Positions 38,076 to 49,600 of a stretch of 64,000 nucleotides of DNA are shown piece after piece (the stretch's first letter is position 1; each line of letters begins with the position of its first letter). Source of the stretch: Lactarius indigo (taxonomy: Eukaryota > Basidiomycota > Agaricomycetes > Russulales > Russulaceae). The translations under genes were made by a program, and so were the position numbers. The stretch lies in contig JAFKAC010000005.1 of assembly GCA_025766275.1 (NCBI GenBank), positions 372,001 through 436,000 of the forward strand, in the 5' to 3' direction. The notes beneath the pieces are model-generated. The model was not told where the DNA came from. It saw only the letters and a program-made list of their open reading frames with translations, and did no database searches.

Positions 38076-40482
38076 ATGGCCTCCTTTCTTCGAGAATTAC
38101 TTGTCATCGCAAGTATTATCGTCTGCGCCGCACCTGCTACAGTCTTGGCTACTCTTGCATTACATGATACTGGTCTATCGTCACCCTTGACGAGGGTACA
38201 TTCATAGGAACGACAACTGGCGGCATAAACAAGTTTCTCGGCATCCCCTTCGCGCAACCACCATTCATAGTTGACGTCGGTTTAACTTTGTCTCTCTTGA
38301 CTGATCCGCCGAACCGGCCTTCACCGACAGAGTTGGCGACCTGCGCTTCCGTCTTCCCCAGGCACTTGACCCTTACTCGGATACACACAATGCTACCGCG
38401 TTCGGTCTTTCGTGCCCCCAACAAGCAGGCACGTTTGTGGTTCCGGGCGAGTTACCTCAACAAACAGTCGATTACCTCTCAAACATCAATGGGCCCACAG
38501 TCATAGGTGGCGAAGACTGTGAGGAGGCCATCGTGGACGCTCCGTGCGACAGAGAGCAGTTCTGATAATAGTTGCGGGTTTGACTCTCAATGTCTTTGCA
38601 CCATCCCAGGTCAGAAATGGTTCAAAGGTTCCGGTTGTAGTGGTATGTACTCTTGATCATTTGAGCTAATAGTAATAACCCACTTTGGAAGTGGATATAT
38701 GGAGGTGCAACCAACACAATGTCTTTTACCTGTTTCCCACACTGACATCATTTATTACTACACAGGCGCCTTTGAAACCGGGTCGTCAGCGCTGTACGGT
38801 CACATTTGTTATTTCCGTCATTCATTTCCTGGTAAGATAAAGAAATACACAGCTACGATGGCGGTGTCATAGTGAATCGCTCAATTGCACTGGCGGAGCC
38901 CGTGATTTACGTCAGCATGAATTATCGGTGAGTACAATGGGAATCATTCTTCGTAACTTTGCGGGACCCTTTTCCTCTCCTCTTGTCAGCGTTTCAGGTG
39001 CGTCTGCCCCTCCAGTGAATTCTAAGCAAAATCGACGCCTTGCTAGCCTTCGGGTTCCTGGCCAGTCAGGAAGTCAAAGACGCCAAAGTTGGTAACCTTG
39101 GACTGTGGGACCGTGAGCGTTCGGGCAGTCGGCATAATCAGCGTCGTGACATTTGGCTTTACAGAGCGTCTGGCACTTCGTTGGGTACAGAAGTATATTC
39201 ACGCATTTGGTGGTGATCCGTCGAAAGTGACCATGTAAGTGGAGTGACCACTTAACGTGGAGTTTGCTGACATCTTTTCAGCTGGGGGGAGAGTGCTGGC
39301 TCGATGTCGGTATCGCTTCAGATGTTGGCAATGGGTGGGAATACCGAAGGCCTATTCCGTGGAGCATTCATGCAATCCGGTGCGCCTGCGTCGATTGGTG
39401 ATATCACTCATGTAGGAATATGTATTGGAATTCGCTCAATTCTGAGAAATGAGCAATCTTGCAGGGTCAAAAATATTATGACGACCTGGTTAAACGCACT
39501 GGTTGCACGGGTTCTTCCGACACCCTAGCGTGTCTGCGGGCAACACCTTACGAGACGCTGAAGGCCGCTGTGGACAACTCTCCGTCAGTCTTCTCATATC
39601 AGGTGCGTGGTCTACTTCCCCAAGTTCGTCGGAGTTTCGTAGCTAAGAACCATCCCACAGTCTATTGCGGTTGTCTGGCGGCCCTGGGCAGATGGCTTTT
39701 CCTGGAGGATAATCCCCAGAAATTTGTCCAACGAGGCAAAGTCGCCAGAATCCCTTTTGTCACAGGAGTCTGCGATGAAGGGACTGTCTTTGCCCTTCTG
39801 CGTCAAACATCACGTGAATGCTCCATTTTTCACGCGACGTCTCTGACGTTAGACTGATCGCAGAATGTCCCTAGGACTGAGGCAGACCTACGCAATTACT
39901 TGGCAGAATTCTTCTTTCCCAATACAACGAATTCCGAAATGGACGAGCTGCTTACACTGTACCCTCAGGACGTCACTCAGGGCTCGCCTTACGACACGGG
40001 TACTCAAAATGCGTTCACCCCACAATTCAAACGCCTTGCTTCGATCTTAGGTGATATTGGGTTCCAAGTACCACGCCGCTTCTTCCTGGACAACTTGTCG
40101 AAAAAGCAGAATGCTTGGTCATTTTGTACGTTTACGTGTCCCTCCGTCTACGTATGCGGGTCATTGTTCCCTGCACTAACACGTCGATTCTCACACAGTA
40201 AGTAAGCGCCTGAAGTCACTGCCTGTACTCGGTTCGTTTCACGCGTCCGATAATGTTAACATGTACGGCGGAGGAGACCTGACGGACTTCCTAATCCATT
40301 TTGCTACGAATCTGGACCCCAATGGCGGATTGAGCCCCCAATGGCCGCAGTATACCACCTGGTCGCGGCAATTGATGACACTTGTTGATAGTCAAGTTAT
40401 CAACAGAACTGTGACGCTAGACAGGTTCCGCGTTAAGGGGATGGAACTCCTTAGGAATCTGTCACTTGCGCACCCGCTGTAG
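38076..40482 (+). pseudogene. CRL-like carboxylesterase CE5, multiply disrupted
   Basis: The full esterase layout is recognisable from a Met at 38076 (MASFLRELLVIASIIVC) to TAG at 40482, including the 13-nt and 8-nt exons, GESAGS, and the C-terminal exon with His in GSFHASD. Lesions against CE2-CE4: a 1-nt loss near 38174 before the IVTLDEG segment; intron 1 donor GT changed to AT (CCACCATTCATAG against CCACCGTCCGTAG); intron 2 acceptor TAG changed to GCG near 38573-38575; a 1-nt loss near 39695 (GGCTTTTCC against GGCGTTTTTC); loss of one Asp codon in the CDDEG acid motif; and another 1-nt loss near 39800. Later exons remain open. It is a dead gene. Confidence 0.9.
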
Positions 40483-41650
40483 GCGATTTACAGTAAAGGC
40501 CCAGGGGTGCGATTATGTAGAATCGCATGTGGGACTTGAAACTTCCTAATTTCTTTTGTCGTGGATAGTATTAGTCATGTGTAGTCCTTCCTAAATAAAA
40601 TGTCGCGGTGTCGCCGCAATATGATGCTGGACTTCGACGTCTGGAATGCGTGGCTATGAGGTAAGATATGTGAGGATACGTGCAGTAATCAAGGCTTTAT
40701 ACAAGGCTTTATACACATAGCCTGAACGTCTCCTGGTCCCCGAAACCCCTCCTACTCCCACAATAAGACTGGGTGGGGGAAGGTGACAAATATATGGGAG
40801 GTTATGAAGCGGCGAATATCATCGCACCAGGGCTTGCCAGTGGATACGTACTAAATCTATGCTCCGCTGGCATGAAGTAATTCTGGGGCCACGGATACGC
40901 GCCAGTAACAGTGGGCTACAGCTTCGGGAAGCGGTGTGTACGCATCGCAAAGCAAATTGCCGTTCGTTATCACTTCATCTCCGTTGCTGTGGTACCAGAG
41001 GCCTCGTTCCACGAGAGACCTGTGGCCTTGGAGGAAGGATATACAGTACTGATGCCACCTGATGCAACTGTTCTTATGAGCGGTTATCATCTCGCTTCTG
41101 CCCCGTACCGAGCATAGTCGTAACTGTACTTTGTACCTGACCAATCCCGAGTCTATATCGTGTAATCTTGCTCCTCATTTTCCAGAAGGCGTCACTGGCT
41201 ACTGCTGGCGAGACTACCAGACGGTTCCCAGTTACACCCAACTTGATCGTCGAACTTGTTGAATTTCGTTTGTGGTCGGAGGTGGAAGAAATGGCCACAA
41301 CGTTCCTGAAAGCTATACAGTACTTCCCAGCAATCTATGATGGCCGTACTACAAATAGGGCAGAATTTCGCTTCCCAATCCATATTTAATCAAATCGGGC
41401 ATACCCCTTCCATTCCTCGTGGCTTGGGGAACTCCTGTTATTTATTGAAATATGGCCGTCGCATTGCCCCCAACCTCCCTCCTGCTTTCCACTGCAAGAT
41501 CTACAGTCAACGCGGATATCTTCGATGGATCCTCGCGTCGTTCCACGAATAGGTAGTCTGAAGAAGTGTATGGGCTGGCCCCTAGGAGCCTACGAAGCCT
41601 CGATCTATACGCCCACCGTACCACCACCGACTGAAGGAACCCCCCTCGTC
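40483..41650. other. Gap between CE5 and P450-B
   Basis: CE5 3' region and P450-B upstream region. Positions 40911-41117 encode a short ORF with a YSFGKRC string loosely like a P450 heme loop, not enough to call a relic. The frame of P450-B is open upstream to 41525, but that gives an unusually long N-terminus. Confidence 0.4.
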
Positions 41651-43683
41651 ATGTATGGGTCAGCTCCAAATTACTTGCCTCCGCTCGCATCGTTGGATCC
41701 CCTCAATAGATCTGCTCCTCCAGGCCTTTTGAAGGAAACCGTTGTTAGCTTGAGACCGATCTTGGAGGACAGAACCCTGATCACAGGCATCCTTCTTGCT
41801 CTGTTAATCATGTTCACGGTGTTATATGCAAGGAGTCCATGGCGGAAACTACCTCCTAGCCCCCGACGCACGCCAATCATTGGAAATGCCCTCCAACTGT
41901 TAGATATACCTTGGTTGATCTCGAAAGATTGCAAGGACCGCTTTGGTGAGTAACTGCTAGTTCGTCGGGGAGGTGTGCTAAATCCCAAGCGCTTGGGTTG
42001 TAGGAGATGTTATGTATCTTGATGCCGCTGGGTCGCCTACAATCGTGCTCAATAGCCTTAAACCTGCCGTCGAACTTCTTGAGCGCCGTTCAAATAACTA
42101 TTCCAACCGACCGCGGCTCATTATGGCGCAAGAAATTCTCAGTAAAGGTCTTGTCATGGGATTTATGAGCTATACTGCGTCGTAAGTCCTAGGCTAATTA
42201 TGGCACACAACCACGCATTGTTGACCCATAAACGCTGGTACAGTTGGCGTCGCCAACGGCGTGCAGCACAGGCAGCTCTCAGCAAGGAGGCAGTGCAGGA
42301 GTATTATCCTGTCCTTACGAAGGAGGCAACCATCTTGGTTTCGGCACTCCTGACGAACCCGTTCAGTAGCGATCGCACAAAGCACTTTCAGCGTGCTGCC
42401 GCTTCCGCAATTATGTCCATCTTATACGACTACCCAACACTCATATCGGAACAAGACACCGCCATCAAAGGAATCGATAACTATAACAAACGGGCCGCTC
42501 ATGCTGCGACGCCCGGGAGTTTCTTTGTTGAATTTTTCCCTTGGATGATGTACATCCCAGAGAGGTCATATATAAGGTTTCTCATGTATGCTTGATTAGT
42601 GCTGACCCGTAAGTGCAAACTAGATTTGCAAAATGGAAGAGAGAAGGTTTGCAGCAGGCTGCCGAACACCAAGAAATGTTCCTGCGTCTTTTGAATCGTG
42701 TCCGAGGTGATTTGGTACGTGTAATCATAGCGTACACAGTCCACAACCTGGCTAACGGACGTGCAGGCCAGTGGTGGGACCCGTCCTAGCATTTCTGCCT
42801 CCTTGATACTGGACGCCGACCGCAACCTCCTGACTGAGACAGAGATGGCATTTCTTGCCGGGTCGATGCAGTGAGTAGGCATTCAATTGTTATCGATGAG
42901 CGAGAAAACATGAAAGCACGTATGTATTACAGCTCTGCTGGCTCCGGGACGATTGTATCCGTTCTAAACTGGTGGGCAGTGGCAATGGTAGCCTTCCCCG
43001 AGGCACAACGCCGCGCGCAAGCTCAACTCGACGCCGTCGTAGGCCGTGGCCGCCTCCCGACCTTCGCCGACTCTCCACACCTTCCGTACATACACGCAAT
43101 AGTCAAGGAGATTCTTCGCTGGCGACCCGCTGCGCCACTCGGAGTACCGCACGTCACAACGAGTGAGGACTGGTACGAAGGGATGTACATACCTAAGGGC
43201 ACAGCGTGCATAGCCAACATCTGGAGATGCAACCACGACCCGGCCGTATACGGAGACGATGCGGACGAATTCAGGCCAGAACGATTCCTCAACGAGCGCG
43301 GGGAGTTGACGTCGGGGCCCATTGACCGAAACCAGGAAGGGCACTCTACTTACGGTTTCGGGCGGCGGAATTGCGTGGGAAAGCTCCTCGCCAACGACTC
43401 CCTGTTCATTTACGTGGCAAGGACTCTGTGGGCGGTCAATTTCGAGCGCGTGCGGGACGAGAGTGGAAACGAGGTTCTGCCAGACACGGACACCCTTGTG
43501 GATCCGGGACTATTCATGTAAGTCCCCTGCCCGGGCTGCGCCCCCAGCTGTTTTCAGTGCACTTGACGCTGACGTCCTCACCTCACGATTAGCAATCCGG
43601 TTCCGTTTGATTGCAATGTCACGCCTCGCTTTCCTGAAGTGATGTCACTCCTCGCAGAAGAACGCGAACGCTGGAGTGTCTGA
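41651..43683 (+). CDS. Cytochrome P450 monooxygenase B (paralogue of P450-A)
   Basis: Seven exons: 41651-41945, 42004-42181, 42244-42564, 42624-42714, 42767-42870, 42933-43517, 43593-43683; 554 residues. The Met at 41651 was chosen because it puts the anchor helix (GILLALLIMFTVLYA) about 50 residues in; an in-frame Met at 41525 is possible. The hinge reads PPSPRRTPIIGN. I-helix SAGSGT, K-helix ExxR at E389-R392 (KEILRWRP), PERF, and heme loop YGFGRRNCVG with Cys477. Exons of 178, 91, 104 and 585 nt match P450-A exactly, so the two arose by duplication. The I-helix acid-alcohol pair (AGAET in A) reads AGSGT here, which may alter proton delivery or specificity. Presumed ER-membrane monooxygenase, substrate unknown. 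Confidence 0.93.
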
Positions 43684-43866
43684 GGGCTTTTGGCCAACAA
43701 CTAGCGTTCCATGAGAGGCGGAATCAGTCAGTACATATTGTCGGCAAAAAGCCGGTGTACATTATTGTAAAACGAGTTCACTGTGTCCGGCTGGTTGCGG
43801 TTATCAGACAAGTGTGAGACTACAAGGGCGTGATCCCCCATCCGGCGCAGTCATCAGTAAAGCGCA

Positions 43867-43918
43867 CCCTTCGGTCGGGGTCATATTCCGAGGTGTGCCC
43901 GTAGGTACTGCGGCCGTA
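43867..43918. repeat. Direct repeat, first copy
   Basis: About 50 bp repeated at 44325-44374. The core CGAGGTGTGCCCGTAGGTACT (43889-43909 and 44347-44367) is perfect and preceded in both by CCTTCGGT. Spacing is about 460 bp. Function unknown. Confidence 0.6.
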
Positions 43919-44324
43919 GTTGGCTGACTTCGGCGGCTCTCGGGCCTCATATCAGCCGGGCCGGGATATCACTCGAAACTGCACGACTACTGCACGCGGC
44001 ATAACTTGAACGGACCTTACAGCTTACAACTTCAAGAATTTGAGAAGCGAACGCGCACCCAGACGCAGACATCAGGGAGACACGCCGAATTCATCTCGCT
44101 TGGGACCCGCACCGAGAATAACTCGTACTTCATAGACCTGTGCTGGCCGATTCCATAATCAATATGGTTACCCCTCCCCTCACTTTCCAGAAGACTCAAT
44201 ATTGGTGAAACTTAGCACATGCCGTCGGAGTGGAGCTGATATACAAGATGACTGTGTCTTGTTGATAGCGGTTTTTAGATACAGGGGGAATTGTCAAGGC
44301 GTGCGTGATACGTTGTGGACACCG

Positions 44325-44374
44325 CTCCTTCGGTAATGTGACGTTTCGAGGTGTGCCCGTAGGTACTACCGTAA
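44325..44374. repeat. Direct repeat, second copy
   Basis: Second copy of the 43867-43918 repeat, with the same perfect 21-bp core. Weaker similarity continues upstream (AAGG-CGTG-GAT), suggesting an old local duplication. Confidence 0.6.
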
Positions 44375-44520
44375 ACAGCGTCACATGGGTGTTCGCCTTG
44401 GTAACTCAAGTCTGTCGCGACAAAAGTGCAAGGAGAGTTGATCGAAACACAGCGACAAGGCCGCTGGGAAAGTGGATAACGACACGATGCGAACAGGTAC
44501 AATGACGCACAATGATAACC

Positions 44521-45558
44521 CTACATAAAATCTTCTTCCATTTCTCTCACAGAATTATACTTCGGTTTCTCTACCTCTTCCTCTTCATCGTCGACTTCTA
44601 CGTTTAGGAATGAATCGTACGAGCGCGCAGCCTTCTCGGCCTTGCGTGCCTCTGCAAGCTCCAGATCGGCCTTCTTCTACATGGTCGGGCATTGGGTCAG
44701 TGAATTCTAGCGACTGATTGACGTGAGACATGTGGACCGATCGTACCTTGGCTGCTGCCGCGACGCGCTTGGCGGCGTTCTCGCCCTTGACTCGCTCGAT
44801 CCGCTCTGCCTCGTGGTCGACGACGCGTTCTACTTTTGTCTTGTTTAGACGATTGACGATCGCGTTTTCGCGTTTCGGTACGTGAACTGAACAGAGTGTC
44901 GGCGCGTCATGCCACTGCATGCGGAGTAGCCTGCGCACCACGTTTTACCTGTGCAGGCAAAGCTCAATGGGGTGGGTCATTCGATGTGAGCCACGACGTA
45001 CTCGTTTGTCGTTGTGGAATGACACCTGTCCCACTGCCATATCCCCGGTTTTCTTCGCGCAATTTTCTCAGGGTAAGACATGCAGGGCAGCCAGAGATCA
45101 TACCTTGAGGTTGTCGCCTGGTGTATAGATGATGGTAAGGTCATTCCGCTTATTGCCTGCACGTCTCGAGTAAGAGTTGAAAGAGCAATGTAAACGGTTT
45201 GAAGGACACCTTCGATCGAGTTTGCCTTGACGAGCTGTGCACAGTCTACCAACAATGCCTCAGGAATGGCTTCCCAAGAGGATATCGATTCAGGCAGCCG
45301 GAGGTACACGTGTGCGGAAGAAAGTTTGTCTACGTGGAACCAAACGTCCTGTGGCCATGCATATTTGATCAGGTCCTCATCTGTGTCGTGCCAGTAAATG
45401 CCAAGCGCTCGCGCGGTCAGACACGACGTACGCACTTTCGACCTTATCCCGACCCATATATACAGTCACTGGAGGCTCATAGGCTAACTAGGGATGTTGA
45501 AGTGTTTTCCTTTCCATAGAAAAGTGGACGGACCTGTCGAGGTGAAGAAAAGTACCAT
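44521..45558 (-). CDS. CCDC25/Jlp2-like protein (NFACT-R/DUF814 domain)
   Basis: Eight exons on minus: 45558-45534, 45483-45436, 45380-45210, 45156-45104, 45052-45002, 44948-44939, 44886-44747, 44676-44521; 217 residues, close to the ~208 of human CCDC25. Diagnostic segments: [19 protein letters not shown]-like start of the domain, [43 protein letters not shown], and [17 protein letters not shown], then a Lys/Glu/Arg-rich helix and an acidic tail. The sixth exon is only 10 nt (GTAAAACGTG), needed to make [12 protein letters not shown]. The NFACT-R family is linked to ribosome-associated quality control, and animal CCDC25 has been reported to bind DNA; the fungal role is unclear. The LINE begins 105 bp upstream of the start codon. 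Confidence 0.9.
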
Positions 45559-45650
45559 TGCGATCGAGTTGTAGTTGGGTCAGCTCTTCGAGTTTGAGTC
45601 CGAGTCCCGATTCAGATTTGATAAGCTGCCAGGCTTACTGCCAGGGCAAC

Positions 45651-45663
45651 GACAGGCGGTTGG
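45651..45663. repeat. Target-site duplication of the LINE, 5' copy
   Basis: GACAGGCGGTTGG, repeated exactly at 61955-61967 directly after the LINE poly-A tail. Confidence 0.9.
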
Positions 45664-46740
45664 GACCGGGCTCCTTGTACCGTAACCACCACCATGGTAC
45701 GGTTTCTCCCACGGTACGCCGGGGGCAAGGATGGGCTGGATGCTGGAGAGCCTCCGCCCTCACTCACAGGTGGCCCACCCACCGCACACCGAGACACATG
45801 ATGTACCGAATATGAAAATACTAGACACACGAGCCGCACGCGCACCGAGGAGACAGACAGAAACAAAAATCTAGACTAGCCAGAGAGGGTAGGAGAGCGA
45901 ACTCACAAAGAATGCATGCCCCAATACACCCCAAGCGACCCCCCCTTGACCGACAAGAAACCTTCTGAACCCCCTAGGGGGACAACACCAAGTGGAAGAA
46001 AAAGGAAAAAAAAAAAAAAAAAAAAAAAAGAAAAAAGAAAAAAGGGGAAAAAAGGAAAAAATGAGAGCGAGAACACATACGGGTGCGACGGACCCCCACG
46101 AAAAAACACAAATGACTAAGCAAGTACGCCCCCCCCAACGTAGCCATCGATCGACGTTCGATCAACCCTGGCCGTACAGAACCGGCCCCCCTACCCCCCC
46201 TTTACACCCGATAGAGCCAAAAAAAAAAAAAAAAAAAACAGGGCGTGCGAAAGCAAGGCAAACCCCACTGGACGCCAACACTAGAGACCGCGACCGGCCC
46301 CCAAGGTACGCCCCCCCCTGAATAAAGAAAATAATAATAAGATTAAAAAAGAAGAAAATACGGAAGGAAAGACGAGAGAAGACCACACCCTGAAACTGCA
46401 CCACTCTGCCCAGCAATGCCAACACGCCCATCCACAAGCCATAGCGATGCGACCCCCCCACGAACACAAACAAACACAAGACCTCGAATGGACCCCTCAC
46501 GGACCCACCAAGTGAGCTGCCCCATGCGATACCCCCCAAGGTGACTAACACCCACCTGTCGCAACAAGGGACTGACCCCTCGTTTCATCCCAACCACAAC
46601 GCCACCATCCTAGTCCACATCCAGTCACCTACTACGCGAAGCCGCAGTACCCCCCCCCCCCCCCCGGACCAGACCGACAGGAAAAAGCTCCTTAAAAAGA
46701 CCCCCCTAGGTATGCAACATCCCATCGTCTATTCCTCCAG

Positions 46741-46947
46741 ATGGCTCAGACTAACCAACCAACCCATGCCTCGGACCTCGCCACCGTGGAGCCGAGCTCA
46801 GAGCCGACCGCTAGAGAAAAGTCCACCACAGCCGCACATGTAGCGGCCTCGAGCGGACCAGCCGCGAGCGCGGCGGATGCCCAGAAGGGAAAAAACAAAA
46901 AGAAAAATAGTGAGTCACCATCGGACCATCATCCAAGTACAAGCTAA
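46741..46947 (+). CDS. Short ORF upstream of LINE ORF1 (possible ORF1 N-terminus)
   Basis: Sixty-eight codons, Ala/Ser/Thr-rich with a Lys-rich end (GKNKKKN). It ends 27 nt before the ORF1 Met, in a different frame. It may be the true ORF1 N-terminus separated by a frameshift, or an upstream ORF. It has no recognised domain. Confidence 0.35.
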   Translation: MAQTNQPTHASDLATVEPSSEPTAREKSTTAAHVAASSGPAASAADAQKGKNKKKNSESPSDHHPSTS

Positions 46948-46973
46948 CCCACCTCCAAGAGAACCCCCCCCAG

Positions 46974-48548
46974 ATGGAGGACCCCCCGACCACACCAGAG
47001 GGTGGCAACGCCATGCTCCCCCCCCCACCCCCGCTGCAGACCACCGCGGTGACGCTGACGACCCAAGCTGCCCTGAACTCCCCCCCCCTGACGCAACGCA
47101 ACCCTCCAGCCACCCATGCGCACACACAGGAGCTGCCCGAGGCTCCTGGACCAGGTAGCGAGACCTCCATCCCTCCTCCCCCACCACCATCCACCCCAGT
47201 GACGCCGACTGTGCCAATGATCCTAAGCACCCCCCCCCTGACGCAACCTAGCCTGGCGACGCCCTATCCCCAGTCGGACCCCGGAGGGACCCCCCCTCCT
47301 ATGGTACTCCCCCCACATCTCAACGAAAGGTCCCCGACCCCGCCCGCATCCCCAACGCCGTACCCAAGGACGACCGTGAACACCCCCCATGCATCCCCGA
47401 ACATCCAACAGGATGTCGAGATGACCCCGGTACCCCCCCCACCATGCTTTGGATCACCCTCCACCCCCACCCAAAACGTGCTGGGGCTACACCTCCATGC
47501 AAACGCAACCACCCCCATCCTGAAGACGTCCACGATCTCTGCACGTCTCGAACAAGTGGACAACGACATCTCTGACAGGTCAGGTAGAGCCCCCGCGAAG
47601 AACGCCCTGGACAAATACACCCCAGGCCCGATGCCACTGATCCAAGACGCTCACCCCACTGCACCTTTTGACAACATCGACCGCAAATTGGTCGAGGAAT
47701 GGGACACACACCCAGGAGCAAAGCTTCTGGCGATCCCCTTCAACACGGAAGCGAGGGACGCGGACTCTCACGATTACATTCGGGCTAGGATACTGACTGC
47801 AGTAGCCGAAATAACCAACGCACAAGAGGCCAGTGTTGCGGCCCCAAGACTGAACCTAACGAGGGTGAGGAAATCTGACCGAGTACCGAATGCAGCCTCC
47901 TTCCTAGTCTACAACATCACAAACGAACAGGCGGAACTCCTCCTATGCCGTAGAGTCTGGTCCTCACGCGTCATCACATTCTGGGTCTCCCCCTTCGCTC
48001 CGACATGCCCAACCTTCCTGTTCACGCTCAGGGGCTTTATCACCACCTCAACAAGAGACATTTTCCCCATCATCAAGGAGGTGTGGGAGAGCGAGAACAC
48101 GCGAAACTTTGCGGACTCACTGACACACGCTGTCCCAGGAAGCGAGAAGGTGAGAGTCGCCGGCGAAATAGACCACTTCCTCAGCACGATGAACCTTGCA
48201 AGGCTCGACATTAAGGAGGCGGGGAACACACTAAACCCACGTTTCAACATCTACGCGGACAGTGGCCAGATATCCCACGACGAAATCTGGAAAAGACTGA
48301 GATCCTTCCTCATTGAACAGCCGTACACGTCCTCCATGCAGGGCCAAGGTACCCCGCAACACACACCGTACGTATGCACATGCTGCCATGGGACTGACCA
48401 CCCGAGAGGACTGTGCCCCTTCCCAAGCGTAACAGGATGGAACGGCCCGACCAGAGACACGAGCGGGGAACCCCTCAAGCAACGAAACGCAGGTTTCTTC
48501 GCCACAGCCCAGCGCCCCCAGTCAGTGAAGTTTCCCTCCCGTAATTAG
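46974..48548 (+). CDS. LINE ORF1 protein (gag-like, CCHC zinc knuckle)
   Basis: 524 residues. The first ~170 are Pro/Thr-rich and low-complexity. A conserved middle part resembles ORF1 of fungal Tad-like elements. Near the C-terminus is a zinc knuckle CTCCHGTDHPRGLC with C468, C471, H476 and C481 (CX2CX4HX4C), which would bind element RNA. It sits 5' of ORF2 in the same strand, the usual LINE order. Confidence 0.85.
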   Translation: MEDPPTTPEGGNAMLPPPPPLQTTAVTLTTQAALNSPPLTQRNPPATHAHTQELPEAPGPGSETSIPPPPPPSTPVTPTVPMILSTPPLTQPSLATPYPQSDPGGTPPPMVLPPHLNERSPTPPASPTPYPRTTVNTPHASPNIQQDVEMTPVPPPPCFGSPSTPTQNVLGLHLHANATTPILKTSTISARLEQVDNDISDRSGRAPAKNALDKYTPGPMPLIQDAHPTAPFDNIDRKLVEEWDTHPGAKLLAIPFNTEARDADSHDYIRARILTAVAEITNAQEASVAAPRLNLTRVRKSDRVPNAASFLVYNITNEQAELLLCRRVWSSRVITFWVSPFAPTCPTFLFTLRGFITTSTRDIFPIIKEVWESENTRNFADSLTHAVPGSEKVRVAGEIDHFLSTMNLARLDIKEAGNTLNPRFNIYADSGQISHDEIWKRLRSFLIEQPYTSSMQGQGTPQHTPYVCTCCHGTDHPRGLCPFPSVTGWNGPTRDTSGEPLKQRNAGFFATAQRPQSVKFPSRN

Positions 48549-48675
48549 AATACACAAAGTCAGCCACCCATGTAGACTTACCTCGCATGGCCGGCTTAAC
48601 CCCCATAAAATGTATATAAAATGACAAGCGCCTCACGATGTATATAAACCGAGGAGTGCCCACCCACAGACCCCA

Positions 48676-49600
48676 ATGATACGTGTTCCACCCCCACCCC
48701 AGGCTGTGCCACGCCCTCCTAGCCAGAGGCATGCCAATGAGTCACGCACTTACGGTGCCCCCCTAGGTACCCACCGGTACCCCCCCATACAAGGGGATAA
48801 CTACAATATAAATCATAAACCGAAAAACCAGACGCTAAAAGCGAACATAAAGATCGCATCACTGAACATGAACAGCTACGCCACGCCGGCCAGCAACATG
48901 ACTGGAATTGAAAAGTGGTCAACCATATACCAAACTATGAACAAAAACAAAATAGCGATCCTGGCACTACAGGAAACGCACCTTGATAATGATCTCCTAC
49001 ACTCTGTACACGAGTGCTTCGGCAAGAGACTGACAATAATAAATTCCCAGCTCGAAACAGGCCCACGCACGTCCGCGGGTGTCGCCTTTGCAATAAATAG
49101 ATCCCTCATAGCACCGGCCAACATGACATCCTTCGAACTGGAAAAGGGAAGAGCACTGGCAATAAAATTTAAGTGGCATGGAAACGATGAGATTGTTCTA
49201 ATAAACGTATACGCGCCGAACAATAAGAACGACCATCAACCGTTCTGGGAAAACCTAGACCAGAAGAGGAGATCCAAGGGCCTACGACGCCCGGACTTTA
49301 TGATGGGCGACTTCAACCTGACGGAGGACCCAATTGACAGAGCCCCAGCGCACAACGATAACACCACCGCAATCGCGGCCCTCCGAAACCTCAGACAATG
49401 TCTTGACTTGCAGGACACCTGGCGCCACGCCTTCCCACATGACCGATGCTTCTCCTACCGAGCAACGATCAATGGCCGACCGATTAAATCCTGGATTGAC
49501 AGGATTTACACCTCGTCGGAGGCGGTGAAGACGACCTATGAGTGGAGCACCCACCAGACCTCAGTCCCGACGGACCACTGGATGGTATCAGTCAGATATG
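48676..49600 (+). pseudogene. LINE ORF2, 5' part: AP-type endonuclease
   Basis: Contains an apurinic-like endonuclease domain: IASLNMNSY, ALQETH (catalytic Glu), MMGDFNL (Asp/Asn), SWIDRIY and a terminal PTDHWMVSVRY (Asp-His). This nuclease nicks target DNA to prime reverse transcription. The frame is cut at 49600 by the gypsy LTR, which adds a TAG after four bases, and resumes at 57620. The start at 48676 is the first Met; an internal Met closer to 48868 is also possible. Confidence 0.9.
49596..49600. repeat. Target-site duplication of the gypsy element, left copy
   Basis: ATATG at the left matches ATACG at 57615-57619 with one C-to-T difference in a CpG. Five bp is the usual Ty3/gypsy duplication length. 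Confidence 0.75.

Larger units (their letters stand above)
43684..44520. other. Convergent gap between P450-B and the CCDC25-like gene
   Basis: Contains the two 3' ends and a diverged direct repeat (43867-43918 and 44325-44374). No ORF with homology was seen. Confidence 0.45.

Noticed and set aside
40911..41117. Possible P450 heme-loop relic (YSFGKRC) between CE5 and P450-B
   Set aside because: Only a few residues match, the spacing to Gly after Cys is wrong, and nothing upstream or downstream resembles P450-A or B.
46008..46237. A and C tracts in the LINE 5' region as functional elements
   Set aside because: Long homopolymers in a transposon leader are likely expansion or sequencing noise; no structure supports a role.
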